This document shows, piece by piece, positions 28,401 through 37,847 of a stretch of 64,000 nucleotides of DNA. The notes beneath the pieces were generated by a model. It had not been told where the DNA came from, made no database searches, and saw only the letters and a list, made by a program, of their open reading frames with translations. The position numbers and the translations under genes were made by a program. The stretch is from G963664585 sp963664585 (lineage in GTDB: Bacteria; Bacillota; Clostridia; Oscillospirales; Ruminococcaceae): assembly GCA_963664585.2 (NCBI GenBank), contig CAXXEO010000005.1, forward strand, positions 87,103-151,102, read 5' to 3'. Each line of letters opens with the position of its first letter. Position 1 is the stretch's first letter.

Positions 28401-30554
28401 GTCACCTATCAAGACAGTGGTAAACCCGCGGCGAACACGCCAGTCCTTGTAAGTCTGGTGGATGAAGCGGTATTTGCCATTCAGGACGTTACTGCAGACC
28501 CTCTCAGCGCCCTCTACAGCAGCGCTTACAGCGCAAATCTCAACTTCTACACCTCTTATCATCAGTACGACCTGATCGGCTACGGAGGCGCTGAAAAGGG
28601 CGGCGGTGGCGGAGATGAGGGTGTGCGCAGTGATTTTAAAGATACGGCGGCCTTTGTCACCGCGACCACCGACTCTTCGGGCAAGGCAAACCTTGAGGTT
28701 CAGCTGCCCGACAACATCACCTCCTGGCGCGCAACCACGCAGGCGATCACCGAGAATCTTTGCGCAGGGGCAGATGAAACCAACATCATTGTGACGGGAC
28801 GGTTTTTTATCTCCGGACTGGTATCTGACCAGTTGATCGATGGAGATGACGCCACCCTTTCCTTGCGCTCGTTTGGAACGGCCATCAATCCTTCCGATAT
28901 GGTGGATTACACCATTGAGATCAAAGGCGGTACAGAGAGTCAAAAGATCACGGCTTCGGGAGCCGCCAAGTCCTATACTGTGGCAAAGATTCCTGCGTTG
29001 CCAAAGGGCAGCTACACCCTCACCATGTCCGCCAAATGCGGAGACCTGCTCGATGCGATCGAGCAGCCGCTTAAGGTTCTGGACAGCGGCATTGAGGTTT
29101 CACTGTCAAAAACCTTTGATCTGGCAAATGGAATTAACATTGAGCCAGAGCGTTTCCCCGTCATGCTGGGGCTCTACAACCAAAGCTACAAATTCTACTC
29201 ACAGGTGCTGGACAGCCTGAATGCGGCCATCGGCAACAGGGCTGACGAACGCATTGCCCGCCGATTTGCCTCAGAAACGCTGTCACAGCTTTCTGGTAAG
29301 GCATTAATACTACCAGCCATTACAGATGAACTGGCCGACGTGATGAACACACAGGGTCAGGTATTTCTCTACCGCTATGATTCACCCAACACCGCCGTCA
29401 CCGCCAAGGTGCATCTGGCAACCCCCGAATACCTGTTTGGGGCGGATACGCTGAAGGCCTTTGAAGACATCATGAAGGATGAGTCCTCCGCTCCAAAAGA
29501 GGTTGCGGCTGCTTATCTGGGGCTGGCGGCCCATAAGAAACCAGTTCTCACCGAAATCCGCAGCCTATTAGAAAATTCCAAGGGCCTTGAATTGGAACAC
29601 AAGCTTACTCTCGTGGCCGCTTTGGCAGCCCTCGGCGATGACAATGGGGCAAACAGTTATTATCAAAAACTCGTCGCACCTGTTCTTTCGAGCGGCAAAG
29701 ATGCATTTGGAGACCTGGAGCTTCATGTGGAAGCCGGTGCAGACTCAGATGAAAACTCCAAGCTCACTGCGCTCGCCAGCATCACCGCTTCTCTGACAAA
29801 AAACAAGGATGCCACGAGTTTAGTGCGCTATCTGATCAACCACCCTGCAAAGAAAGATATTTATTTACTCGAACAGATCCTCTATCTGAAGAACTTCACG
29901 CCTGAAACCGGCACTGATGCCTCCGTTCGCTATACTTTGAATGGTCAAACGAATGAGCTTGCACTGGAAAAGCTGGGGGTAAAATTCATTTCTCTTAGCG
30001 CCGAGCAGTTTGAAAAGGCGAATTTCTCTGTGACTAAAGGCAGTGTTTGGACGACCGCCTACTACATCGGCGGCGCAGATGAAGCATCTCAGCAGGATTT
30101 TAAAGAGATAAAGCTTTCAAAGACTTATACCAAAAACGGAGCCATTAGCACACAGTTCAAGGCTGGTGACGTGGTTGCCATCACAATCACGCCCTCTGCG
30201 GACAGTACCGTTAATCCAAACAACATGATCATCAATGATTACATTCCCTCCGGCATGCGGTATATCGGGATGGGGTCGAATCAGAATGCCAGTAACGGGG
30301 GATGGAGCCTTCAGGTTCGTGAGGGACAAAGGGTATCCTTTGTTTACTACAACTGGCAGTTCTCTGATAGCGGGTATGACAAAATACCGGGTGGAAACGG
30401 GCAAAGCACCGGTGGCGCAGTCAAACCTCTCACCTTCTATGTACGATGCGCCACATCAGGGGATTATATTACAGAAAGTGCATTCGCCCGTGCTGCTCAA
30501 ACGCCTGCTTGGGGCATGACGGACCGAAGCCGTATCGTGATAGGGCCACAGTAA
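25451..30554 (+). pseudogene. Membrane-anchored alpha-2-macroglobulin-like protein, two frameshifts
   Basis: Read through two one-base deletions in T runs (27359-27363 and 28266-28268), this is a single protein of about 1700 residues. The first 75 residues look like an anti-sigma segment with one membrane helix (YAMVSMVLVFTLIGIYYWA). Two Ig-like domains follow (ATTPADLSRYVDTTTGIEVTF), then macroglobulin MG domains (YLYLDRPIYLSTDTIKAWG), the alpha-2-macroglobulin core (VSLVDEAVFAIQD, LPDNITSWRATTQAITENL) and a C-terminal receptor-like domain. I find no CxEQ thioester motif. Bacterial macroglobulins trap proteases at the cell surface. Co-translation with the sigma factor suggests a sensor that links surface attack to transcription. 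ATG 25451 is preferred over the TTG at 25445. Confidence 0.85.
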
Positions 30555-30643
30555 CAGCAGGTTGCTTGAACGATTTCTCTTCATTTTCACTCCGCAACGA
30601 GAATAGATTTATACTGCAATTCAAAAAACAAGAAGATTAAGAC

Positions 30644-30676
30644 TTTGTCCGCCCCGCCTACAGCGGGGCGGACAAA
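30644..30676. repeat. Perfect 14-bp hairpin after the macroglobulin gene
   Basis: TTTGTCCGCCCCGC and GCGGGGCGGACAAA are exact complements around CTACA. It has no T tract but probably ends the transcript. It is one of the GC-stem hairpins of the third group. Confidence 0.8.
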
Positions 30677-30714
30677 TAGGAGCAACCCCCTTATTTATGC
30701 TATAAAGGTCTAAT

Positions 30715-30820
30715 TATAGTTGATTAACTTGAAAACAAGCTTGCGATTTCTTCCCCCGCCGAAGGCGGGGGAAGAAAATGACGTTTTAACTATAGCCGGT
30801 TTTTAAGTTAATTGGCTATA
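30715..30820. repeat. Family A repeat (copy A5)
   Basis: Complete forward copy of 106 bp. Its right end is followed at once by the leader of the Memo-like gene. Confidence 0.93.
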
Positions 30821-30846
30821 TATGATGCGAAGAAGGGATGGTGAAT

Positions 30847-31845
30847 ATGATGCGAAGCCTTTATAGACGCAAAACGATTTTGGCTATGATCCTTACGATT
30901 TCTCTCCTGATAACGCCCGGGCTACAAGGATCCCTCGATTTGATGGCTGCAAGTCAGGAACAGCAAAGCACATCTTCACCCCAGACTGCACCAGGAGACG
31001 TACCATTTCAAAGACTGTTGGCAAGTGGCAAACAAAACAGACTTCTCACATGTGACTTTTATGTGAAGGCCGAATTTGACAGGGCTATCAGCCTTGCCAA
31101 GCCATATGAGCTTTCTCCGGGTATCCTGAAAGCGGGGGTAATTCCCCACCATCTTCTGGCCGCACCTCTCATCGCTTCATTTTTGGAAGCCTCAGCACAA
31201 CAGGGAGACTTTGATACGGTTATCATTATCGGGCCAAGCCATTATCCCACCGCCAATAAGGTAATCACCAGCTATTGTGGGTGGCAAACACCTTTTGGTA
31301 CTGTCCTGAATGACAGTGAGATTGTGGAAAGGCTGGTTTCCAACATAGGTATTTCTGCTGTGGCGGATGACGACAACATGCAGCTTGACCATGCGGCAAC
31401 CGGCCTTGTTCCCTTTATTAAATACTATCTCCCCGATGTCAAGATAGCAGCCTGCCTTTTGTCCAACAAATTAGAAAAGGAACGCGAAGAGGAACTTGCC
31501 AAAGAACTTTTCCGTCTTTCTCGCGAGAAGAATATTCTGCTTCTTTGTTCGGTTGATTTCTCACACACCCTCATGCCGATTGAGGCGGCAGAGCATGACC
31601 TGCAAACCATAAATGCGGTTAAAAACTTTGATTATGCCACCCTTTCTTCTTTTAGCGACACTAATATTGACTCTCCCCAATCCATCAAGATTCTACTTCG
31701 CTTTTTGGAACAACTTGGTATCAGCAAGATAACGCTTCTTGACCATTCCAGTTCTGACCGGATACTGAAGACTTCCCTAACAGATCCGCTTTTTTATGGT
31801 GGAACCACAACCTATCAGATTTACTGTGCTATGGCACAATCATAG
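30847..31845 (+). CDS. Memo-like protein (AmmeMemoRadiSam system protein B), exported
   Basis: About 332 residues. An N-terminal signal or anchor (TILAMILTISLLITPGLQG) precedes a Memo domain with AGVIPHHLLAA, IIGPSHYPTANK, LDHAATGLVPFIKYYLPD and SVDFSHTL; the His residues correspond to the metal-site histidines of the extradiol-dioxygenase-like fold. The usual partners (AMMECR1 domain and radical SAM protein) are not in the window. The start at 30847 follows AGAAGGG by nine bases. The leader carries a repeated ATGATGCGAAG. The biological role of bacterial Memo proteins is not established. Confidence 0.85.
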   Translation: MMRSLYRRKTILAMILTISLLITPGLQGSLDLMAASQEQQSTSSPQTAPGDVPFQRLLASGKQNRLLTCDFYVKAEFDRAISLAKPYELSPGILKAGVIPHHLLAAPLIASFLEASAQQGDFDTVIIIGPSHYPTANKVITSYCGWQTPFGTVLNDSEIVERLVSNIGISAVADDDNMQLDHAATGLVPFIKYYLPDVKIAACLLSNKLEKEREEELAKELFRLSREKNILLLCSVDFSHTLMPIEAAEHDLQTINAVKNFDYATLSSFSDTNIDSPQSIKILLRFLEQLGISKITLLDHSSSDRILKTSLTDPLFYGGTTTYQIYCAMAQS

Positions 31846-31985
31846 TGGATCTGTGACAGGTTCAATTTTATAGGAGAGATCATATTTTTACTTCTATTCG
31901 ACATATCAATTGTCGTTATAAGACCCACACATAAACGCAGTCAATACTTTATAAAGATAGCTGATTGGCAGGCTAAGCTATGATA

Positions 31986-32089
31986 TATAGTTGATTAACT
32001 TGAAAACAAGCTTGTGATTTCTTCCCCCGCCGAAGGCGGGGGAAGAAAATGGCGTTTATATATAGCCAGTTTTAAATTAATTGGCTATA
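31986..32089. repeat. Family A repeat (copy A6)
   Basis: Complete forward copy of 104 bp in the 270-bp gap after the Memo-like gene. Confidence 0.93.
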
Positions 32090-32115
32090 ATTATTAAAAA
32101 CAGGAATTTGACGAG

Positions 32116-32344
32116 GTGAAGTTTTACGGTTAAAAGTGCTTTAAAATCAGCAATAGGAGTCAGTATAGGTGTAACGATTGGTGGTAGTGTTTTACCTCGG
32201 ATTCTGTTTTCCAATCTTTATAACGATACATATCCGCCTATTTTAGAACAGACACTACAGTATTTTGTGATTTCTTATGTTGTTTGCTTTCTTGTTTCTC
32301 TTTTGATCGAATGGATAAAAATCAAGATGAGAAAAGAAAGTTAA
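32116..32344 (+). pseudogene. Small membrane protein of about 75 aa, apparently frameshifted near its start
   Basis: From about 32125 an open frame reads AVKSALKSAIGV-like residues, a glycine-rich segment (IGVSIGVTIGGSVLP), YNDTYPPILEQTLQ and a clear membrane helix (FVISYVVCFLVSLLIEW), ending in a basic tail. It has no start codon in frame, but the GTG at 32116 (after GACGAGG) would join it if one T of TTTT at 32121-32124 were absent. I do not recognise the family. It could be a real small two-helix protein with a sequence error. Confidence 0.5.
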
Positions 32345-32442
32345 ATTAATATGTAAAGCAGGGCGAATCCGTATTAAAGGAGTCGGCTTGCTCATTTTAT
32401 CACATACCGAGGATGTCCCAGTCGATGCTTGCATAAAGATGG

Positions 32443-32549
32443 TAGTGCCTTGTAAAATCCAAATCTTTTATGGCAATGGGTTAAATATCCTTGTATATTC
32501 CCCCGCCTTGGACGGGGGAATATACAAGGATAAGATGTTGCATTGTAGT
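32443..32549. repeat. Family B repeat (copy B5)
   Basis: Complete copy: TAGTGCCTTGTAAAATCC, AATGGGTTAAAT, hairpin CTTGTATATTCCCCCG/GGGGGAATATACAAG, and right end AAGATGTTGCATTGTAGT. Confidence 0.88.
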
Positions 32550-32637
32550 AAAAGCAAGGTGTGGTATGATAGCGATAAACAAAAATTTGAAAGACAGATT
32601 GTTTATATCTACAAACAGGTTAGAAAGGGTAAGCTGA

Positions 32638-33399
32638 ATGAGTGATTGGTTCACAATTGACCATATAGACAAGGATACACATATTATCAGTGAATACAGG
32701 CATTGGGAGGAAACGCACGCCTATCTTTTAAACGGCACAAACCGCAGTTTGCTGATTGACACCGGCCTCGGTATCTGCAACATTTACGACGAAGTGAAAA
32801 AGCTGACCGACAAGCCGGTCACTGCCGTGGCAACCCATATTCACTGGGATCACATCGGTGGTCATAAATACTTCCCGGATTTTTACGCCCATGTGGATGA
32901 ACTGAATTGGCTGAGCGGAGAGTTTCCGCTAACCATGAAACAAATCAAGGACATGGTATTAGATCGTTGCGATCTGCCGGAAGGATATAACGTGGACAAC
33001 TATGAATTCTTTCAGGGAACACCTACAAGGGTGCTGAAAGATAATGACGTGATGAATATCGGCGGGCGCATCTTGCAGGTGCTGCATACGCCTGGCCATT
33101 CACCGGGGCATATGTGCTTTTATGAAAAGGAGCGGGGCTACCTTTTCACCGGCGACCTTGTTTACAAAGATACCCTGTTTGCCTATTATCCCTCCACCGA
33201 CCCGGAAGCCTATCTGAATTCAATGGAGCGAATTGCTACGCTTCCAGTAAATCGGGTTTTTCCGGCGCATCACAGTCTGGATATACAACCGGAAATACTC
33301 TTAAGAATGCGAAATGCTTTCCGACAGCTGAAAGTGGAAGGCAAACTGCACCACGGCAGCGGGACTTTTAAGTACAAAGATTTTGCTATCTGGTTGTAA
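32638..33399 (+). CDS. MBL-fold metallo-hydrolase
   Basis: 253 residues of the metallo-beta-lactamase fold. The zinc-binding motif is THIHWDHIGGH (H67, H69, D71, H72), with further ligands in HTPGHSPGHM, FTGDLVY and FPAHHS. Closest in style to glyoxalase II-like or quorum-quenching hydrolases; the substrate is unknown. AAAGGG precedes the ATG by about 10 bases. It is followed by a 378-bp gap containing a family A remnant and the start region of the AraC-type regulator. Confidence 0.9.
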   Translation: MSDWFTIDHIDKDTHIISEYRHWEETHAYLLNGTNRSLLIDTGLGICNIYDEVKKLTDKPVTAVATHIHWDHIGGHKYFPDFYAHVDELNWLSGEFPLTMKQIKDMVLDRCDLPEGYNVDNYEFFQGTPTRVLKDNDVMNIGGRILQVLHTPGHSPGHMCFYEKERGYLFTGDLVYKDTLFAYYPSTDPEAYLNSMERIATLPVNRVFPAHHSLDIQPEILLRMRNAFRQLKVEGKLHHGSGTFKYKDFAIWL

Positions 33400-33509
33400 T
33401 CTTATTCGTGAGCACATGCACAATCTCTGTTCGTCAAATTCCTATTTGTTTTACAGGCAGGACTCCTTGTTTTACGGAGTCTGCCTGCTCATTTCGTCAC
33501 ATTATTAGG

Positions 33510-33580
33510 AACGTCATTTTCTTCCCCCACCTTCGGCGGGGGAAGAAAATCACAAGCTTGTTTTCAAGTTAATCAACTAT
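33510..33580. repeat. Family A repeat (copy A7), partial, reverse
   Basis: Starts inside the element at AACGTCATTTTC, keeps the hairpin (CCCCCACC/GGCGGGGG) and the TTAATCAACTAT end; the IS30-target end is missing. Confidence 0.88.
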
Positions 33581-33777
33581 GAATGTTGCATAAAGACGGT
33601 GAATAAAGAGGCTGCGCAGACACTTTCTTGCGATTAGCATTTCAACAGTGCTTTTCTGTCCATGCATGTTAGAATAGATAAAAAAACACAAAATAATTAT
33701 GGCCAGACAAGGAAAAGCAGAAAAAGACAGGACGAATCCTTCAAATTGCGGTAAAATATAGACGTGAGGTGAGAAAC

Positions 33778-34656
33778 ATGGAGTGGACTGAGAGCTTAAA
33801 ACGGGCGGGTGAGATACATGGAGAAACATCTTCTGGAGGACATTGATGTGGAGGATGTTGCAGCTTCTGTCTATATGTCGCCGTTCTATTTTCAAAAGGG
33901 TTTTAATATTATGACTGGATATTCTGTCGGAGAGTACATCCGACAGCGCCGCTTGTATCTTGCGGCGTTTGGAAGCTGTAGCCGGACGGCAAAAGATCAT
34001 TGATCTGGCGTATAAATATGGATATCAAACGCCGGAGAGCTTCAACAAAGCATTCAGTCGATTTCATGGTTTATTCGCCGATAAAGATGCAAGGCGATAC
34101 GACAAAAATCAAGGTGTTTCTGCCTCTAAAAATCACCGTAACGATACAAGGAGGAAATGACATGGATTACACTGTGGAAAAAATGGATAGTATACAGGTC
34201 ATTGGAGTTGAAAGAGCATTTTACATGGACAGCGCGTATCAGGAGATTCCAAAGTTCTGGAGTGAATTTTGCGCTCGTTGCTCATCGGGTAAAAATCCCT
34301 ATGGTGTTCAGAAGGTTATTGAAAACTGCATGATTGGGGAATTTGGCATCTGCATCGACGATGAGCCGGGCAGTAAGCAATTCCGATATATGATTGCCGG
34401 GAAATACGACGGAGGGACAGTCCCGGACGGAATGAAACTGTTTATAATTCCTGCTACATCATGGGCGAAGTTCCGGTGCTATGGCCCGATGCCCGGCGCA
34501 CTGCAATCAGTTAACACCAAGATTTTTAACGAATGGCTCCCCGGTAATCCGGATTACGAAATTTCGACAGGTATCAATATTGAGTGGTATTCCATGGGTG
34601 ACATGAATACCCACGATTACGAAAGTGCAATCTGGATTCCAGTAAAGAAAAAATAG
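33778..34656 (+). pseudogene. AraC-family regulator with GyrI-like effector domain, three frameshifts
   Basis: A regulator of about 290 residues can be rebuilt by removing one base at each of three places: GGG 33807-33809, TTT 33968-33970, and near 34070. The N-terminus is an AraC DNA-binding domain (LEDIDVEDVAASVYMSPFYF, YSVGEYIRQRRLYLA, IIDLAYKYGYQTPESFNKAF). After a linker comes a GyrI/effector-binding domain (MDYTVEKMDSIQVIGVERAF to YESAIWIPVKK), which alone is fully open from about 34067. Such Rob-like regulators sense small hydrophobic compounds and usually control efflux genes. GAGGTGAG precedes the ATG by six bases. Confidence 0.85.
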
Positions 34657-34675
34657 CAAGATCACCTCCAATTAT

Positions 34676-34725
34676 GAAACAGCATGGATAGCTTCTTTTG
34701 TCGCTACCCATACTGTTTCTTTCTT
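34676..34725 (+). terminator. Terminator after the AraC-type gene
   Basis: GAAACAGCATGGATAGC and GCTACCCATACTGTTTC form a stem with two mismatches followed by TTTCTTG. It lies between convergent genes and may serve both. Confidence 0.72.
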
Positions 34726-34852
34726 GTTATAAGCCAACCACAATCCAGTCAATACTTGCATAAGGGGTACTTTTACGTATTTGGTAATATTTCTTATCTG
34801 AATAATTCTGGTGGTAATTTTCGCGAAGCAATAAGAGTACAGAAAAGAAAAC

Positions 34853-35530
34853 TTATATCTCAAATTTATAACCAAAGCCCCAAATAGTCGTAATATAATC
34901 ATGATAGGGTTTAATATTTTCGCGCAGTGTTTTAATGTGTGTATCAATGGTTCTGTCTGAACCGAAAAATTCGGGGCCCCAAACCTCATTGAGCAATGCA
35001 TCCCGTGGGAACGCTCTATTTGGGTTTTGGCACAGAAAAAGCAGTAAATCATAATCCTTATGGGTAAGTTGCACCGGTTTTTCATCAATATAGACTGTGC
35101 GTGAAAAAGTGTCAATATAGATGCCGTCATAAGAAATATTTCGGGACCGTACATTCATAGTACTGTTGCCACGGCGCAAAAACACCTTTATTCGTGCCAT
35201 TAATTCCAAGGGCGAAAATGGCTTTATAACATAATCGTCCGCACCAAGCTCAAAGCAGCTCAGCTTTTCATCCACTTCTTTCTCTGTGCTGACCATAATA
35301 ATAGGCACATCGGATACCTTTCTGATTTGTCGGCAAACATTTCGGCCATCCAACTCGGCTAGAAGCGTATCAAGAATCACCAGGCTATATTCGTACCGCC
35401 TGAACAGTTTGAGCGCAGCGATGCCATCCACCGCTTCATCGGCAAAATAGCCTTCTGCAACAGCGTAATCTTTAATCATATTCCGGATAGTATTTTCGCT
35501 GTCGACAATCAACAAACGGATATCATCCAT
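34853..35530 (-). CDS. OmpR/PhoB-family response regulator (orphan)
   Basis: 225 residues: receiver domain 1-118 with Asp54 (VILDTLL), Thr82 and Lys103 (DYVIKPFSPLEL), then a winged-helix DNA-binding domain (LTHKDYDLLLFLCQNPNRAF, RTIDTHIKTLRENI, IWGFGYKFE). No histidine kinase gene lies next to it in this window. The upstream gap 35531-35816 contains only a family A repeat and the hydrogenase terminator. Confidence 0.92.
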   Translation of the reverse strand: MDDIRLLIVDSENTIRNMIKDYAVAEGYFADEAVDGIAALKLFRRYEYSLVILDTLLAELDGRNVCRQIRKVSDVPIIMVSTEKEVDEKLSCFELGADDYVIKPFSPLELMARIKVFLRRGNSTMNVRSRNISYDGIYIDTFSRTVYIDEKPVQLTHKDYDLLLFLCQNPNRAFPRDALLNEVWGPEFFGSDRTIDTHIKTLRENIKPYHDYITTIWGFGYKFEI

Positions 35531-35626
35531 GCAAGCACCCCACGCTGTTTAATAGTGACAAAATAGATAGAGCAGGCGCTTTATTTTATATAACCTATTA
35601 TATATTTTTTTAGAGTAAATTCAACG

Positions 35627-35732
35627 TATAGTTGATTAATTTGAAAACAAGTTTGTGATTTCTTCCCCCGCCGAAGGCGGAGGAAGAAAATGACGTTTTA
35701 ACTATAGCCAGTTTTTAAGTGATTTGGCTATA
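35627..35732. repeat. Family A repeat (copy A8)
   Basis: Complete forward copy of 106 bp. The right end reads GTGATTTGGCTATA, so the AATT used by IS30 elsewhere is mutated here (ATTT). Confidence 0.92.
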
Positions 35733-35771
35733 CTTACACTAAATTTTGTGAATAGTCTTGAACAACAGGAT

Positions 35772-35806
35772 AAAGAGGCTGCTTTAATCACAGCCTCTTT
35801 ATAAAG
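35772..35806 (-). terminator. Terminator of the hydrogenase operon
   Basis: AAAGAGGCTG and CAGCCTCTTT form a perfect 10-bp stem 17 bp after the hydrogenase stop codon, followed on the minus strand by a weak T stretch. Confidence 0.72.
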
Positions 35807-35816
35807 ACCATAACAG

Positions 35817-37838
35817 TTATTTGCGCTTACCAGTATAATCTGCGACAACCTGCTTAAAGATATCCACTGTTTCGAGTGCGTCGCTCAACTCGTTCTTAAG
35901 GCGCTTGTTTTCAGCTTCGAGAGTCAGAATCCTTGCTGATTCCAGTTCGTCATTCGTCAGTCGGTCAGACGGCTGCATTCTCTGACTCTTATCCTGAGTT
36001 TGATTAATAGGCGACTTGCTTTTTGCCACTGGTTTCACCCCATTAACGACAAAGCTTTCATTTGTATACTCGTTGTATTTACCGCGTTTTACATAATGTG
36101 TATGCAGCAGCTCGTGGGATATATGACTGTTCGGAAATTCGAGGAACTCCTCATAAAGCGCAGTAATATATGGGTTTTGATGGGACTTCCGAAGCGTTTT
36201 GCCTTCATCCTCACTGTAAAGTCCTTTGAGTCTTTTGAGTCTGACTTCAGGATCGTCTGACCGCGGTTGACCACCACCGGTAATACAACCACCCGGACAT
36301 CCCATAACCTCAATAAAATGGTAGGGAGAGGTTCCGTCAGCAACCTGCTTCATCAGTTGATTCGCACCCTTGATTCCACTTGTAACGGCAACCTTTAAAG
36401 TAACACCGTCCAGGAATTTATACGCCTCGACCGGGTTTTCAATGGTAATAGATGCTTCTTTAATACAGTCAAGACCAACGATAGGAGTTACATGCAATCC
36501 ATCAAAGGGCAGTTCCCGTCCTGTTACAATCTCATAAACCGTACGCAGAGCAGCCTCCATAACGCCACCCGTCAACCCGAAGATATCAGCCGCACCGGTT
36601 GACATGCCAAGCGGATTGTCGAACTCCTCATCAGCAAGGCCTCTGAAATCAATACCCGCCTCTTTGATCATTGCCGCAAGTTCTCTGGTTGTCAGCACAG
36701 CGTCCACATTAGACTCACCGTCATTTTTCATCTCTTCACGGGCAATTTCAAATTTCTTTGCCGTACAGGGCATCACTGAAACAACATAGATATCTTTGGA
36801 CTCTACCTTGATTTTTTCTGCATAATACGATTTGGCCAGAGCTCCAAGCATGGTGTGGGGAGATTTGCATGTTGAAAGGTGGTCAAGTTTATCTGGATAG
36901 GTGTGTTCTATGTACTTGATCCAACCGGGGCTGCAGCTCGTAATCATGGGGAGAGTGGATGCTACACCGGTTAATGCCTTTTTAACCCGTATCAGCAGTT
37001 CGGTGCCTTCTTCCATGATCGTTAGGTCAGCTGCAAAGTTGGTATCAAACACATCATTGAAGCCCAGTGCATGCAGTGCTGCGGCGAGTTTTCCGGTTAC
37101 CTGTGTGCCAGGCTCATAGCCGAATTCCTCGCCAAGGGCAACTCTGACTGCCGGGGCAACCTGAACCACAACACGCTTGCTTTTGTCGCCAAGCGCGTTC
37201 CAGACCTTTTGTATCCCATCTGTTTCTTTAAGCGCTCCAACAGGACAGACAACCGTACATTGACCACAAAATACGCAGTTCACAGAACCAATCGGCAAAT
37301 CCATGGCCGGGCCAATCACCGTATCAAAGCCTCTATTTTGTGCATTCAGGATGCCAGTACTCTGGATCGAGTTGCAGACGGTTACACATCTTCTGCACAA
37401 AACACATTTTGACATATCGCGGGTGATCGAAACAGACGCATCAACAGGACGGTCTGAACGCTCACCTTCGAAGCGGGTAGACTCGACCCCAAGCGTTTTG
37501 CCGAGTTCCTGCAGCTCACAGCTTTGGTTGCGCTTGCAGCTCAGACAATCTTTGGGATGATCAGAAAGTAAAAGCTCATAGAGAACCTTGCGCGCTTTAC
37601 GTACCTTGTCAGAATTGGTTTGTACCACCATGCCCTCTGAAACCTTGGTCATACAGGAAGCCTGTAAAGTCTTTGCACCCTGCACCTCAACAACGCATAT
37701 CCGACAAGACCCAAATGAGTGAACATTTTCAAGATAGCAAAGATTTGGTATATGGATACCGTTTGCCTTTGCTGCCTCCATGATGGTAGCGTTATCGGCC
37801 GCTTGGATTTGTTTTCCATTGATCGTTAAATTAATCAT
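35817..37838 (-). CDS. hydA: [FeFe] hydrogenase catalytic subunit, NADH-linked type
   Basis: About 673 residues. N-terminal [2Fe-2S] domain (CYLENVHSFGSCRICVVE), His-ligated 4Fe-4S region (HPKDCLSCKRNQSCELQ), two ferredoxin clusters (CVLCRRCVTVCN, CVFCGQCTVVCPVG), then the H-cluster domain with the three signatures TSCSPGWIKY, MPCTAKKFE and MGCPGGCITGGGQP. The C-terminal 70 residues after the small-subunit region form an extra coiled-coil-like tail (TNDELESARILTLEAENKRL). The ATG at 37838 is preferred because AGGAGGT lies 11 bases upstream; the GTG at 37847 is only two bases from it. With the next two genes it forms a HydABC-type complex that reoxidises NADH and ferredoxin to make H2. Confidence 0.95.
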   Translation of the reverse strand: MINLTINGKQIQAADNATIMEAAKANGIHIPNLCYLENVHSFGSCRICVVEVQGAKTLQASCMTKVSEGMVVQTNSDKVRKARKVLYELLLSDHPKDCLSCKRNQSCELQELGKTLGVESTRFEGERSDRPVDASVSITRDMSKCVLCRRCVTVCNSIQSTGILNAQNRGFDTVIGPAMDLPIGSVNCVFCGQCTVVCPVGALKETDGIQKVWNALGDKSKRVVVQVAPAVRVALGEEFGYEPGTQVTGKLAAALHALGFNDVFDTNFAADLTIMEEGTELLIRVKKALTGVASTLPMITSCSPGWIKYIEHTYPDKLDHLSTCKSPHTMLGALAKSYYAEKIKVESKDIYVVSVMPCTAKKFEIAREEMKNDGESNVDAVLTTRELAAMIKEAGIDFRGLADEEFDNPLGMSTGAADIFGLTGGVMEAALRTVYEIVTGRELPFDGLHVTPIVGLDCIKEASITIENPVEAYKFLDGVTLKVAVTSGIKGANQLMKQVADGTSPYHFIEVMGCPGGCITGGGQPRSDDPEVRLKRLKGLYSEDEGKTLRKSHQNPYITALYEEFLEFPNSHISHELLHTHYVKRGKYNEYTNESFVVNGVKPVAKSKSPINQTQDKSQRMQPSDRLTNDELESARILTLEAENKRLKNELSDALETVDIFKQVVADYTGKRK

Positions 37839-37847
37839 TATTTTCAC

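Noticed and set aside
28332..28943. Minus-strand open frame of 203 codons within the macroglobulin gene
   Set aside because: The plus strand encodes a conserved alpha-2-macroglobulin domain across the same bases.
29098..29300. Thioester motif (CxEQ) in the macroglobulin protein
   Set aside because: The region where it would be expected contains no Cys-x-Glu-Gln, so covalent trapping is not supported.
32388..32645. Open frame of 85 codons between the small membrane gene and the metallo-hydrolase
   Set aside because: It runs through a family B repeat and its hairpin; composition is that of the repeat.
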